From positions 1 through 64,000 of the forward strand of contig VXYV01000106.1 in assembly GCA_009845835.1 (NCBI GenBank): DNA of 64,000 nt, given 5' to 3'. Both the position numbers and the translations under genes were made by a program. Below the pieces are notes generated by a model that saw only the letters and a program-made list of their open reading frames with translations, ran no database searches and was not told where the DNA came from. Below are positions 38,839 to 48,018 of this stretch, one piece after another. Position 1 is the stretch's first letter, and each line of letters begins with the position of its first letter. The stretch is from Gammaproteobacteria bacterium (GTDB lineage Bacteria > Pseudomonadota > Gammaproteobacteria > Pseudomonadales > Azotimanducaceae).

Positions 38839-39039
38839 GCCGTTCAGCGTTACCAACCCGACGATGTGTCAACCGTTTCCTCACCTAAAACCGTCGTGCT
38901 CAAACTGTTGAATCTAGATATGGAAATTCGGGCCGTGATCAAACAAATCAAAACGCATGGATCGGTACCACCTGCACCTGAAAATCCGCCGGTCAATCGC
39001 TTTCGTCCGAACATTGCAGAGTTGCGAAGAACCGGCTAA
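38839..39039 (+). other. in-frame coding-like extension after the methyltransferase stop
   Basis: Directly after the TAG at 38836-38838 the same reading frame continues for 66 codons to a TAA at 39037-39039, reading VQRYQPDDVSTVSSPKTVVL, then basic and helical, ending NRFRPNIAELRRTG. It is free of stops and rather protein-like. It is either a C-terminal domain cut off by a nonsense mutation, or an unrelated remnant. The remaining 150 bp up to 39190 contain nothing recognised. Confidence 0.4.
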
Positions 39040-39190
39040 ATCACTACAAAGTCAATTTCTCAGCAACGCCAAACTACCTAAATCGTCAATTTTCAACAAA
39101 AAGCGGGCAGAATCGCTCACGTAGGGGCAGTAATGCTCCGAACGAAATCCCTAGGTAGTTTCGACTAACTGGACGGGGCTATTTTGGGGC

Positions 39191-40543
39191 TTATTCGTAG
39201 ACGTCAAGGCGCATCGCGACATCTTCAAAGGTCGCGATCCATTCCAACATGGCCGGGTCAATCGGCTTTTGACGTAACTCGATGATAATTTCACGACAGC
39301 TGGGCGGTTCAGGAACCGTGTCTTCGTCGACATAAGGTGGGGAGCATAAATGTTGCACCAGGACGTCATGATTAAGTTTCATTTCATGTCCATCCGCGGC
39401 ACTGAGATTTTCTGCGAATAGTTCTAGAAAAACGTACAACCGTTCAAGACTCGGTGGGTGTTTGGTAAAGAGGTCGTCCGGACGAAAATCACGGGTAAAC
39501 CACTCGGCAAAGGGACCGTACTTATACCCTGCTTCATCATACCAGTTGCCAGAATCAATTCCAATGAGGTCGCCAGGACCATGATCAATCGGTTGTGTCA
39601 AGGCCGCGGTGGGATCGCCCAAGCGCGCCGCTAAATCAATCAACGCTCCAATTAAGGTTTGTTGGCGCCGAGATTTGCTTTCATCCTTGACCTGAAGGGC
39701 GTGAATCTGCTGCTGTAATACCGTATGTAACGGTAATTGTAATTTAAGATTCGGGTCTAAACTTTTACACTTTTGTCGTACCCAGAATGCTTCCAATCCT
39801 TGTATCCACACACTGCGATCTTGTTCGGGCGTTGGATTATCCTCTTTCTCATAGTATTTGCGAGGACGGTTATGGCTTCCATCACCGTAGCAAAACCGTA
39901 ATAACAGCGCATAGTTGAGTAGGGCGTCGGCGTGGCAAGATTCGTGTAGTTCCCAGTTGGGATCTGCATTGGTACCGAGTTGACATTCGGGGCGCGAAAA
40001 AACTTCTTGAACTAGTGCAAAGTCACCAACGGGATCGGTAAAGAGCCGTTCAAAGGTCACGGGGTTATCGACGTTGACAAAGGCGAAGGCACTGAGTTTT
40101 CCCTGTGGTTCATGTTCTGTTCCCCAGAGGTACGGGTTAATCGGGTTCAGATGGCGTTCTAACGCGAGCAGACATTTCTCGTTTTTGAGTGCCTTCCACT
40201 TACCGTCGCGATCGAAGGGGGAATTTTCTAGGCTGAGCTCTGTTTCTCGGTCTAGATCGAAATAGCCAACTCTAGGAGGAAATTTGTTTACTTCGCAGGC
40301 TTCGCCGATTGACCCGGGGGGATAAGCAACGGGTGGTAACGGCGCGCCGAGCAGTGTAGTTGTTTGTGGATCAACAACAGCCGCGAGCGGGGCTGGCAAA
40401 GCTGGATTCACACTGAGGTTGGTATTTGTGGTTATTGTTTGGAGTTCGTTGGGTGCTGAACGGGGGAAACTTAACCACAAGACAATACCTAAGCCTAAAA
40501 AAACCAGGCAACAACAGGCAATTATTCGATAGTGAGTTTTCAT
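39191..40543 (-). CDS. hypothetical membrane-anchored protein with HExxH motif
   Basis: A 450-residue protein with one N-terminal membrane segment (about residues 7-26) and a proline-rich linker, so the bulk lies outside the cytoplasm. An HExxH motif (HESCH, residues 200-204) sits in ELHESCHADALLNYALL; such a motif binds zinc in many metallopeptidases, but one motif alone proves nothing. Otherwise no family is recognised. The base composition is more GC-rich than neighbours, suggesting recent transfer. Its start overlaps the preceding gene's end by 4 bp, so the two are probably expressed together. Confidence 0.6.
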   Translation of the reverse strand: MKTHYRIIACCCLVFLGLGIVLWLSFPRSAPNELQTITTNTNLSVNPALPAPLAAVVDPQTTTLLGAPLPPVAYPPGSIGEACEVNKFPPRVGYFDLDRETELSLENSPFDRDGKWKALKNEKCLLALERHLNPINPYLWGTEHEPQGKLSAFAFVNVDNPVTFERLFTDPVGDFALVQEVFSRPECQLGTNADPNWELHESCHADALLNYALLLRFCYGDGSHNRPRKYYEKEDNPTPEQDRSVWIQGLEAFWVRQKCKSLDPNLKLQLPLHTVLQQQIHALQVKDESKSRRQQTLIGALIDLAARLGDPTAALTQPIDHGPGDLIGIDSGNWYDEAGYKYGPFAEWFTRDFRPDDLFTKHPPSLERLYVFLELFAENLSAADGHEMKLNHDVLVQHLCSPPYVDEDTVPEPPSCREIIIELRQKPIDPAMLEWIATFEDVAMRLDVYE

Positions 40544-41535
40544 TTAATATCGGACTTTTTGTAATTCGGATTACGTCCTTTTCTATACTTACCGTACTTT
40601 TCGCTTAAGTCGGTAAAGAACTTTTTTAACTCCTGATATTTTTGTAGTTCTTTACCTTCCAGACTGTCTGCGTTTGGATGAAGTTCGTTAAATCTTTTGC
40701 GGTTGTCATCGAAATCAGCGGGGTGTTCAACGTTTTTCATTAACAGCGGTGGTTCTCCATCTTTGAATATGTAGGAGGCGATTGATAAGAGCCACACTTT
40801 TGCTTCTGTTTCAAAAGCATAATGATCAGAAATGTTGTAATCTCTGTCTTCTTCATCGTGTAATCTTTGAAGTTGCAATGAATGCATGTGTTCCTCTATT
40901 TGAACTTGCATCACTAGGTCAGCGAGTAAAACATCGTTGTCGCTAGCCCAGTCTTCAAGATTGTCACTATACAGGTCTATGACCACTGGATCGAGTTCCC
41001 AGCGTAAACTTCCGAGCGCGGTGGTATCTCTTTCTGCTTCTGTTGTAGTAGTTATATTCCAGTCATGCGGTGTTTCGTTCGACCATTGAGTGCCGTCTAT
41101 ATGCCCTGTTAAGTTTTGGACGGCGTCAATGTCTTCAATTTTGCTTTTCCAATAACTCAAAAGCACCTTGTGTTTAATTTCATCGAATGTTGTTCCAATT
41201 ACGATAGATACACCAAGCACGATAGGGTCAAACAGCGACGGGTTTACGACTGACCCGCCGCTATTATCGGGGAAATCTGGATCTGGAGCAGGCTTCGGTT
41301 TCGTGGCCTCGGTATAGGCGTAACATATAGCAGTATTTCTTTCATAGTTATACGACTTAAAGTCCCAACCGTCTTGTTTGTTGCTCTTTTCTAACTTTTC
41401 TAAACTTGGTGCCCATAAAGAAACACCTTGGCAGTTACCAGTGTTAAAACCGTTAACACCTCCGTTTTCTCCGTATAGGTTCACTCCCCCAAAGAAGAAC
41501 AGTAGCAGTGGAACAATTACTCAGTAGATTTTCAT
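40540..41535 (-). CDS. hypothetical exported protein with in-frame TGA at codon 5
   Basis: The frame from ATG 41535, preceded by an AAGGA ribosome-binding site, reads MKIY, then TGA (41521-41523), then a hydrophobic stretch VIVPLLLFFFGGV typical of a signal peptide, and continues open to 40540. Without the first codons, translation could start only at GTG 41484, losing the signal peptide. The mature part has IEEHMHSLQLQ and DHYAFETEAKVW, resembling a degenerate zinc-peptidase-like helix, but no family is recognised. The TGA is best read as a nonsense mutation; no SECIS-like hairpin was found behind it. The downstream gene overlaps by 4 bp. Confidence 0.5.
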
Positions 41536-41644
41536 CAGTGGTTTCCTTGTGATCAAAACAGAAAATCGGTGGTTGGTAAAAAGTCGGTTATATGACAGTT
41601 AGAACTGTCAATTTTCATAAACTGGATTCACCTGTTAGCTCAAA

Positions 41645-43657
41645 CTAATTTTCTGCAATCGTCAAGACCTCCTTAAGGGTCAAAGTTCTAGGTGGTAAAC
41701 ACAAATCTTCTTTACACGTTTGATACGTTACTTCCGTGGAAATTTCATACACACCTGGCTCACAATCTTCTGTTCCTATTTCTTGTGATACGGTTACCTC
41801 TGGTCCCCAGTACACTTCAAATGAACCTTTGTATTGATGTGGTGGCATTTTTACCATACCTAACTGTTGCAACGCTTCCGGAACAGAGAACGATACCTTA
41901 GTTTCTTTCATACCTTGTTCGGCATTTTTGCCAGTTGGGGCATAGATATACCAACCGTCCTGAATCTCAATAGAAAGGGATACTTCTGCTTGTCCACCCT
42001 GTTCGACAGATTCCGGAACGAACAAATCCAGTTTCACTGGGGCTGTTTTCGGTAGAATTCGAAGTTCTTCCTCGCGCCTTGAAGTCTCATGTCCTTTCAA
42101 GGAAGGATTTATGACTTGATTATCGATCGGTGCAGGTTTGCTATCCTCCCTTCCAAACATAACATACACACGGCCTTGATGGCGCATCGTAAGCCAATGC
42201 TCACGTCCAGTGTCGTAAAGTACACCAACGGTGTTTTGCCAATACTCGACGTTCATCGCAACGTGTTCGTCTAGCTCTTCTTCAGTCTCCCACCATCCAC
42301 CACTATCCTCAGACATAGCTAAGAAGTACTCCTTAGTTGGTTTTTCTCTAGGGGGATAGAGACCCGGATCCTTTCCAGCACTCTCCACTTTATTCGTAGC
42401 TTCCCATTCCCAGGACAGTTCATCGGAAAATTCACCACCGTTTACGGTCGCCACACTAGCACCTATGATTAAATCGGGTGTACCGTCAAGATTCCAATCA
42501 TCAACATAGATTCTGGGGCCACTACCCGGTAACGCTTTACTCCCGTCCGTGGTTGCTAACAAATCAATCGGTGGATGAAAGCGATGTTCTCCGTCCACTT
42601 TGGTACCTCGAAAAAATGCGATAGCCATCGATCCTTCTTTGACATAACTACCTGTTACCAATAAATCAAGCACACCGTCCCGATCCCAGTCTACTACATA
42701 TGGGGAAGTTTTACCGTCGCCAGCAAGAGGACTCTCGTTAAATGGCCAGTCGCTGACTTGTTCGGGAATTGGAGGTTCCCCAATGCTTAAGGGGTTACCA
42801 TCAATATCTAACAGCAACTTTCTTGCACCAAACTTGGGTTCTTGTTTCGTCCCTATATTTTCACTCATTTTTAAGGCACTACCACCAAAAATGAGGTCAT
42901 AGTCTCCGTCGTCATCAAAATCTCCCATCGCTGCCGAGGAATACACCCAGTAATCAAAAGTGTCTGCAGGTTCTACTTGCTCTCCTTCCTTTGCGTTTTC
43001 CATATATTGAGCCATCATAAGATTCCAATCTGCCGAAGGATCTCCTGCCTGTTCTAACTCTTCGCCAGGCAGAAACCCATCTTCACTACCGCGAAACCAA
43101 GTTACCTCGCCGGGGTGATATTGACCGGAAATCATGTCTAAGTAACCATCGTTGTTTAGGTCATAAAAATATGGTGTGAACCCTATACAACACCATTGAG
43201 GAACTTCCATGATCGTGCCTTCGGTATCGCGCGCCCACTCAAATTCGTTCGAAAACTGAGGGGCTTCATTACTTCCAATATTGAGGTAAACTCGAACTGT
43301 TGAGCCAAGTTCACCCATAGGAAACTCACTAATGTTAGTTTCGAATTCACCGAGGAGTAAATCTCTCTTGCCATCGCCGTTCCAGTCCCACAAAGCAGGT
43401 GCTACTAAGCCATGTTTCTCAGTCAAGACAGGAGAATCACCACCCATGACTAACATTGGAGGTTGAAGTTTAGGTGCTCCAGGAATATCAACCCCGACGA
43501 TTTCCGGGAACTTTATTTCGCCCATAACAATCTCTGCATCTACATCGGTAGAAGTTTCAGCGACTGTTTCTGGTCGATCGCAACCCCCGAGTACAAGACA
43601 AAATAGTACAAGTATTGAGGCTAATATAAAGTAAATGTTTTGACAAATTTTTGGCAT
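41645..43657 (-). CDS. FG-GAP/VCBS-repeat lipoprotein with DsbD-like C-terminal domain
   Basis: About 670 residues. A lipoprotein signal peptide ends in the lipobox VLGGC. The middle carries at least five calcium-binding-like repeats of the FG-GAP/VCBS type (DWNGDGKRDLLLG, DLNNDGYLDMISG, DFDDDGDYDLIFG, DWDRDGVLDLLVTG, DWNLDGTPDLIIG), a beta-propeller. The last 130 residues resemble the DsbD N-terminal immunoglobulin-like domain, including IEIQDGWYIYAP and the cysteine pair CKEDLCLPP. The combination suggests a surface-exposed or periplasmic propeller with a redox-linked module. The start at 43657 (MPKICQNIYF) is chosen over 43705 because it gives a normal signal peptide. No partner genes are adjacent. 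Confidence 0.8.
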   Translation of the reverse strand: MPKICQNIYFILASILVLFCLVLGGCDRPETVAETSTDVDAEIVMGEIKFPEIVGVDIPGAPKLQPPMLVMGGDSPVLTEKHGLVAPALWDWNGDGKRDLLLGEFETNISEFPMGELGSTVRVYLNIGSNEAPQFSNEFEWARDTEGTIMEVPQWCCIGFTPYFYDLNNDGYLDMISGQYHPGEVTWFRGSEDGFLPGEELEQAGDPSADWNLMMAQYMENAKEGEQVEPADTFDYWVYSSAAMGDFDDDGDYDLIFGGSALKMSENIGTKQEPKFGARKLLLDIDGNPLSIGEPPIPEQVSDWPFNESPLAGDGKTSPYVVDWDRDGVLDLLVTGSYVKEGSMAIAFFRGTKVDGEHRFHPPIDLLATTDGSKALPGSGPRIYVDDWNLDGTPDLIIGASVATVNGGEFSDELSWEWEATNKVESAGKDPGLYPPREKPTKEYFLAMSEDSGGWWETEEELDEHVAMNVEYWQNTVGVLYDTGREHWLTMRHQGRVYVMFGREDSKPAPIDNQVINPSLKGHETSRREEELRILPKTAPVKLDLFVPESVEQGGQAEVSLSIEIQDGWYIYAPTGKNAEQGMKETKVSFSVPEALQQLGMVKMPPHQYKGSFEVYWGPEVTVSQEIGTEDCEPGVYEISTEVTYQTCKEDLCLPPRTLTLKEVLTIAEN

Positions 43658-43740
43658 TAGTTCTAAACCTAGGTTCAAAAAATAAAGGCATTGGAATTTT
43701 AACACACATAGACGACATCGGAAAAACGTCGCACGATAAT

Positions 43741-44673
43741 CTAGGCTCGTTGCGCGACATTCCCACCGGTCAGAATCACACCAACTTTCTTTTTGACAAG
43801 GTGCGGATTCTTTAGCATTGCAGCAACGACGACCGCCGCTGACGGTTCTACATTCAGTTTAAGCGACTCATTAATCCAGGACACTGCTGTTTTGATTTCT
43901 GTTTCTGTTGCGATTACCACCCGCACCGGCGTAACTTGCAAAATCTCGAAATTCAACTTACCTAATCCCGCTTTTAAGCCATCTGCTATTGTGTTTTTAT
44001 TTGTAGGTGGTTGTCGCGTACCGAGCTGCAGCGACAAATAGGTGTCATTGACGTTTTCAGGTTCTGCGCAAACTACTTCGACCTCACCGCTTGCAGCCAA
44101 TACGGCGCCGCTGGCTAATCCCCCACCTCCTACTGGGACCCAAACTTGGTCGAGTTCGGCATCTTTCGTTTCAGTGAGTTGATCGAAGAATTCGTAAGTG
44201 GCGGTCCCTTGTCCATGAATCACTTCGGAGTTGTCGTAAGGGTGAATGAACTTCATATCGGAACTTTCGAGAATAGTTTGAACTTGGTAATCACGAGCTT
44301 CCACACAAGGTTCGCATTCAATCAATTGAGCGTCGTAGCGGAGCATATTTTCCCGTTTTGATTCGGTCGTGTCTTCAGGAATCACTATATAAGCTTCCTT
44401 ACCTAATTTTTTTGCAACGAACGCGACCGCAGCTCCGTGATTTCCAGATGAATGGGTTATCACTTTGCGATCTGAATCTTTTAGCTGCAGTATCGCGTTA
44501 TGAGCACCGCGAATTTTGAAAGAGCCAGTAAGTTGTTCGTTCTCGCATTTGAAATAAATCTTGGAATTTAACTTGGAATTTAACCTTTTGTTTTCCACTA
44601 AACGCGTTCTCTTTATGTGAGAACGAATACGTTCGTATGCTTGAGTTACACCTCGATAGTCAGGTGACCTCAT
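43741..44673 (-). CDS. threonine/serine dehydratase-like PLP enzyme
   Basis: Fold-type II PLP enzyme of the threonine dehydratase/serine racemase family (310 residues). The PLP lysine is Lys53 in ENEQLTGSFKIRGA, the substrate loop is THSSGNHGAAVAF, and the phosphate-binding glycine loop is VPVGGGGLASG. There is no C-terminal ACT domain, so it is a catabolic or racemase type rather than biosynthetic IlvA. A start at 44673 (MRSPDYRG), 7 bp after the glnS stop, is preferred to longer versions running into glnS. A 12-bp tandem repeat near the start encodes LNSKLNSK. Confidence 0.82.
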   Translation of the reverse strand: MRSPDYRGVTQAYERIRSHIKRTRLVENKRLNSKLNSKIYFKCENEQLTGSFKIRGAHNAILQLKDSDRKVITHSSGNHGAAVAFVAKKLGKEAYIVIPEDTTESKRENMLRYDAQLIECEPCVEARDYQVQTILESSDMKFIHPYDNSEVIHGQGTATYEFFDQLTETKDAELDQVWVPVGGGGLASGAVLAASGEVEVVCAEPENVNDTYLSLQLGTRQPPTNKNTIADGLKAGLGKLNFEILQVTPVRVVIATETEIKTAVSWINESLKLNVEPSAAVVVAAMLKNPHLVKKKVGVILTGGNVAQRA

Positions 44674-44680
44674 AGCAAAA

Positions 44681-46318
44681 TTACCAACGTTGTGATAAGG
44701 AAACTGTCCGGTGATACACGGGTTTAACTTCGGAGTCGTGACCTGGCGAGCGAAAATAGTAACCCATTCGTTCAAATTGCCAATGTTGCTCTGATCGAGC
44801 ATAGATCGTTCGTTCTACCAACGCGTTTGACACTGCCACGGAGTTCGAATTCAGGGAGTCCTGCCAAGTTGAAGAACTAGGAGTTTTCGACAAAAAAAGA
44901 TGCTCATAATCGCGTATTTCAATCGGTAATGCGTTGTTTTCGGCGACAAACTGAATCACACCTTTGGGTTTTAAACCACTAGTGTCGTTTCCACTTCGAG
45001 AATCCGGAAAGTAAGTCACTTTAAGACAAATGATTTTTCCGGAATCGTCTTTAACCACTTCATCACATCGCACAATGAAAGCATACCTTAATCGGACTAT
45101 ACCACCCGGTACTAAACGTTTGTACTTTGGAGGAGGATCTTCGGAAAAGTCAGTCTGATCTATATAAATCTTTCGACCAAAAACCAACTCGCGCATACCA
45201 AACTCTGTTAGCTTAGGATGCCAATTTGCTGTGAGCCTAATATCTTCTCCCGAAAAGTTTGTTACTTCCAGTAACAACGGATCGCGTACAACCATACACC
45301 TTGGTGCCTTCTCTTCCAAATCACTCCGAATACAGAAATCCAATAGCTCAGTTTCAATCGTGTTTTCTTGTTTAGTAACACCAACGCGACGACAAAAGTC
45401 ACGAATAGCCGCAGGTGGTACTCCACGATTTCGTAAACCGGCAAGAGTAGGCATTCGTGGATCGTCCCAGCCGTTTACAAATTGCTGATCAACCAGTTCC
45501 CGTAACACTCTTTTCGACGTAATAGTATGTTCTAAATTGAGACGTGAAAATTCGATCTGAGGAGGATGGAAATTGATGTTGATGTTGTCGAGCACCCAAT
45601 CATACAAAGCACGATGATCTTCGAACTCAAGGGTACACAATGAATGCGTTATTCCTTCTAAGGCATCACAGATGCAGTGGGTGAAATCGTACATAGGATA
45701 GATACACCATTGATCACCTGTTCGATGATGGGCGGCGTGAATAACGCGATAAAGCACAGGGTCGCGTTGATTTAGGTTTGGAGAACTCATATCTATTTTT
45801 GCGCGCAATACCCGGCTGCCTGTCGCAAAATTCCCAGCTTTCATTTTTTGAAGCAGTGTGAGGTTTTCATCGATTGAACGATCTCGAAATGGACTATTTT
45901 GACCGACCGTTGTCAGTGTGCCGCGAGTAGCCTGCAGTTCTTCAGCACTAAGATCACACACGAATGCGCAACCGCGAACAACTAACTCTTCAGCAAATGC
46001 ATAGATCTGCTCAAAATAATCAGATGCAAAAGTAAGACGATCACCCCAGTCGTATCCTAACCAATTTACATCTTTTTTGATCGCTTCTACGAAACCTTCA
46101 CTTTCGGTTAATGGATTGGTATCGTCAAAACGTAAATAGGTCTGGCCACCAAACTCATCCGCAACTCCAAAGTTAAGACAAATTGATTTCGCATGACCGA
46201 TATGCAAAAATCCGTTAGGTTCAGGTGGAAATCGAGTAATAATTTCGTGTTTAACAGTTCCGTCGTTGAGATCCCGAACGATTCGCGCCCGTATGAAGTC
46301 ATGTGGGGTTGTATCCAT
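44681..46318 (-). CDS. glnS: glutamine--tRNA ligase
   Basis: Class I synthetase charging tRNA-Gln, found in gammaproteobacteria and few other bacteria. HIGH motif at residues 39-42 (FLHIGHAKS), KMSKS equivalent in ITSKRVLREL, N-terminal FPPEPNGF and C-terminal anticodon-binding beta barrels ending KPVYHRTVSL. About 545 residues. The start at 46318 (MDTTPHD) is chosen over 46375 by family alignment. It supports the gammaproteobacterial assignment. Confidence 0.94.
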   Translation of the reverse strand: MDTTPHDFIRARIVRDLNDGTVKHEIITRFPPEPNGFLHIGHAKSICLNFGVADEFGGQTYLRFDDTNPLTESEGFVEAIKKDVNWLGYDWGDRLTFASDYFEQIYAFAEELVVRGCAFVCDLSAEELQATRGTLTTVGQNSPFRDRSIDENLTLLQKMKAGNFATGSRVLRAKIDMSSPNLNQRDPVLYRVIHAAHHRTGDQWCIYPMYDFTHCICDALEGITHSLCTLEFEDHRALYDWVLDNININFHPPQIEFSRLNLEHTITSKRVLRELVDQQFVNGWDDPRMPTLAGLRNRGVPPAAIRDFCRRVGVTKQENTIETELLDFCIRSDLEEKAPRCMVVRDPLLLEVTNFSGEDIRLTANWHPKLTEFGMRELVFGRKIYIDQTDFSEDPPPKYKRLVPGGIVRLRYAFIVRCDEVVKDDSGKIICLKVTYFPDSRSGNDTSGLKPKGVIQFVAENNALPIEIRDYEHLFLSKTPSSSTWQDSLNSNSVAVSNALVERTIYARSEQHWQFERMGYYFRSPGHDSEVKPVYHRTVSLSQRW

Positions 46319-46468
46319 AGTCAGTATTCTATGAAGGCCAGTAGTAGTCTTCTTGAATGGTACGCAAAGTAACATAATGTGTCAAATCACAAGTGGCATA
46401 AAAAATTTACATGTACCATTACATTGTCTGAATAAGGTTTGAGTAGCAATTATTAAAGGAATTCATAA

Positions 46469-47341
46469 GTGGATCAAACTTTCAATGCAATTGATGTAGA
46501 AACCGCTAATAACGACCGTGCTTCAATATGCCAAATTGGAATCGTACATGTCGAGAACGGGGTCATCGTTGATACATGGAAGTCTTATGTAAATCCCGAG
46601 GATTGGTTTGATCCTTGGATTGTGGAAATTCACGGTATTTCCGAAGAAATGGTTGCTTCTAGTCCCACAATCCCCGAATTGCACAAAAAACTGCAGGATC
46701 GTCTCGGTGAAATACCTTTAGTAAGTCACACTGCGTTCGATCGTGTTTCGCTCGAACGGGCTATGCAAAAGTATGAATTAAACCCCTTGCAGGTTCAATG
46801 GTTGGACAGTGCAACGGTAGCGAGACGGACTTGGAAAAAATTTTCCAAAAGTGGATATGGCTTACGAAATTTGGCAAACGAATTAGGTATTGCATTCAAA
46901 CATCACGACGCCCTAGAAGATGCACGTGCGGCAGCACAGATATTGTTAAAAGCGATAACTGAATCGGATATAGGTATATCAGAATGGCTCAAACAAACTG
47001 CTCAACACGCTAGTACACCGAGGGAAACCATAGTATACAAGAATCTGTCGGGTAAGGTCGACGGTAATTTGTATGGAGAAACTTTGGTATTCACAGGTTC
47101 ACTTGCGATGAAAAGATCTGAAGCTGTTCAGAAAGCTTCTGCAGCTGGATGCGTAGTGGTAAGTTCAGTCAATACAGACGTTTCAGTGTTAGTTGTAGGT
47201 ACTCAAGATAAACACAAGTTAAAAGGAATGTCGAAGAGCAGCAAACACCGAAAAGCTGAGGAACTAATCGCAGAAGGGTACGATATTCAAATAATATCTG
47301 AAAGCGACTTTCTCGATTTGATCAGTAATGATGCAGTTTGA
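46469..47341 (+). CDS. DnaQ-like 3'-5' exonuclease with C-terminal BRCT domain
   Basis: The first 175 residues form a DEDDh exonuclease: Asp9 and Glu11 in AIDVETANNDRASICQIG, the second acidic site in VSHTAFDRVSLERAM, and HHDALEDARAAA with the catalytic His and Asp. Residues about 205-290 form a BRCT domain (GETLVFTGSLAMKRSEAVQ), as at the end of DNA ligase and in epsilon-like proteins. A repair or processing nuclease guided by the BRCT domain is likely. The GTG start is preceded by AAAGGA. It is divergent from glnS. Confidence 0.85.
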   Translation: MDQTFNAIDVETANNDRASICQIGIVHVENGVIVDTWKSYVNPEDWFDPWIVEIHGISEEMVASSPTIPELHKKLQDRLGEIPLVSHTAFDRVSLERAMQKYELNPLQVQWLDSATVARRTWKKFSKSGYGLRNLANELGIAFKHHDALEDARAAAQILLKAITESDIGISEWLKQTAQHASTPRETIVYKNLSGKVDGNLYGETLVFTGSLAMKRSEAVQKASAAGCVVVSSVNTDVSVLVVGTQDKHKLKGMSKSSKHRKAEELIAEGYDIQIISESDFLDLISNDAV

Positions 47342-47389
47342 CTTTGGAAAGTTTAGTGGAGAATGAGAATGGGGGTTGTGACTAGAGAC

Positions 47390-47878
47390 ATGACGCAAGA
47401 GCACACTTATACGACAACGATTGCCTGGACAGGAAACAAAGGTACGGGAACCGTTGCATACGATGCCTACGCGCGGGACTACGAAATTGCTTGTGACGGA
47501 AAGGCAACAATACGCGGGTCGGCAGATCCGAAGTACCTAGGGGACGCAAAGCGTCACAATCCGGAAGAAATGCTGGTCGCCGCGTTGTCATCCTGTCACA
47601 TGCTTTGGTACTTGCATCTTTGCGCAGCCAATGACATCGTTGTTGAGGCATATGAGGACGTTGCAGAGGGGTTGATGCTGACGAGTCCTGATGGATCCGG
47701 TGAGTTCAATAAAGTGACGCTAAGGCCAAGTGTCACCATTTCAGCCAAGAGCGACGCGACCGAAGCGATGCATTTGCATATGAAGGCCAATAAGATGTGT
47801 TACATCGCTCGCTCCGTAAATTTCTCGGTGCACCACGAGCCGGAAATCGTGCTAGCACGTGACGACCTTAATTATTAG
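47390..47878 (+). CDS. OsmC family protein
   Basis: An OsmC/Ohr-like protein (162 residues), thiol-dependent peroxidase of organic hydroperoxides. One reactive cysteine is visible in ALSSCHMLWYLHLCA and the N-terminal HNPEEMLVAA is typical; the second cysteine is in NKMCYIARSVNF. The ATG at 47390 (MTQEHTYTTTIAW) fits the family, an ATG at 47363 is also in frame. Codon use is visibly richer in G and C than its neighbours, suggesting acquisition. Confidence 0.82.
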   Translation: MTQEHTYTTTIAWTGNKGTGTVAYDAYARDYEIACDGKATIRGSADPKYLGDAKRHNPEEMLVAALSSCHMLWYLHLCAANDIVVEAYEDVAEGLMLTSPDGSGEFNKVTLRPSVTISAKSDATEAMHLHMKANKMCYIARSVNFSVHHEPEIVLARDDLNY

Positions 47879-48018
47879 AAAGATTAAGATACCAAAGTCA
47901 AACTGCATCACTACTATTTGATCGATGGATAGAAATCAATACTACTGAAGTTTTGCGGTTGAATTGCAAAATATATTGGTGCATATACGGAACGGATTAC
48001 AGTGCTAAGGCGAATGAG

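Noticed and set aside
40540..41535. Second selenoprotein at the TGA of codon 5
   Set aside because: The TGA is inside a signal-peptide region, no redox motif follows and no SECIS-like hairpin is found near it; nonsense mutation is more likely.
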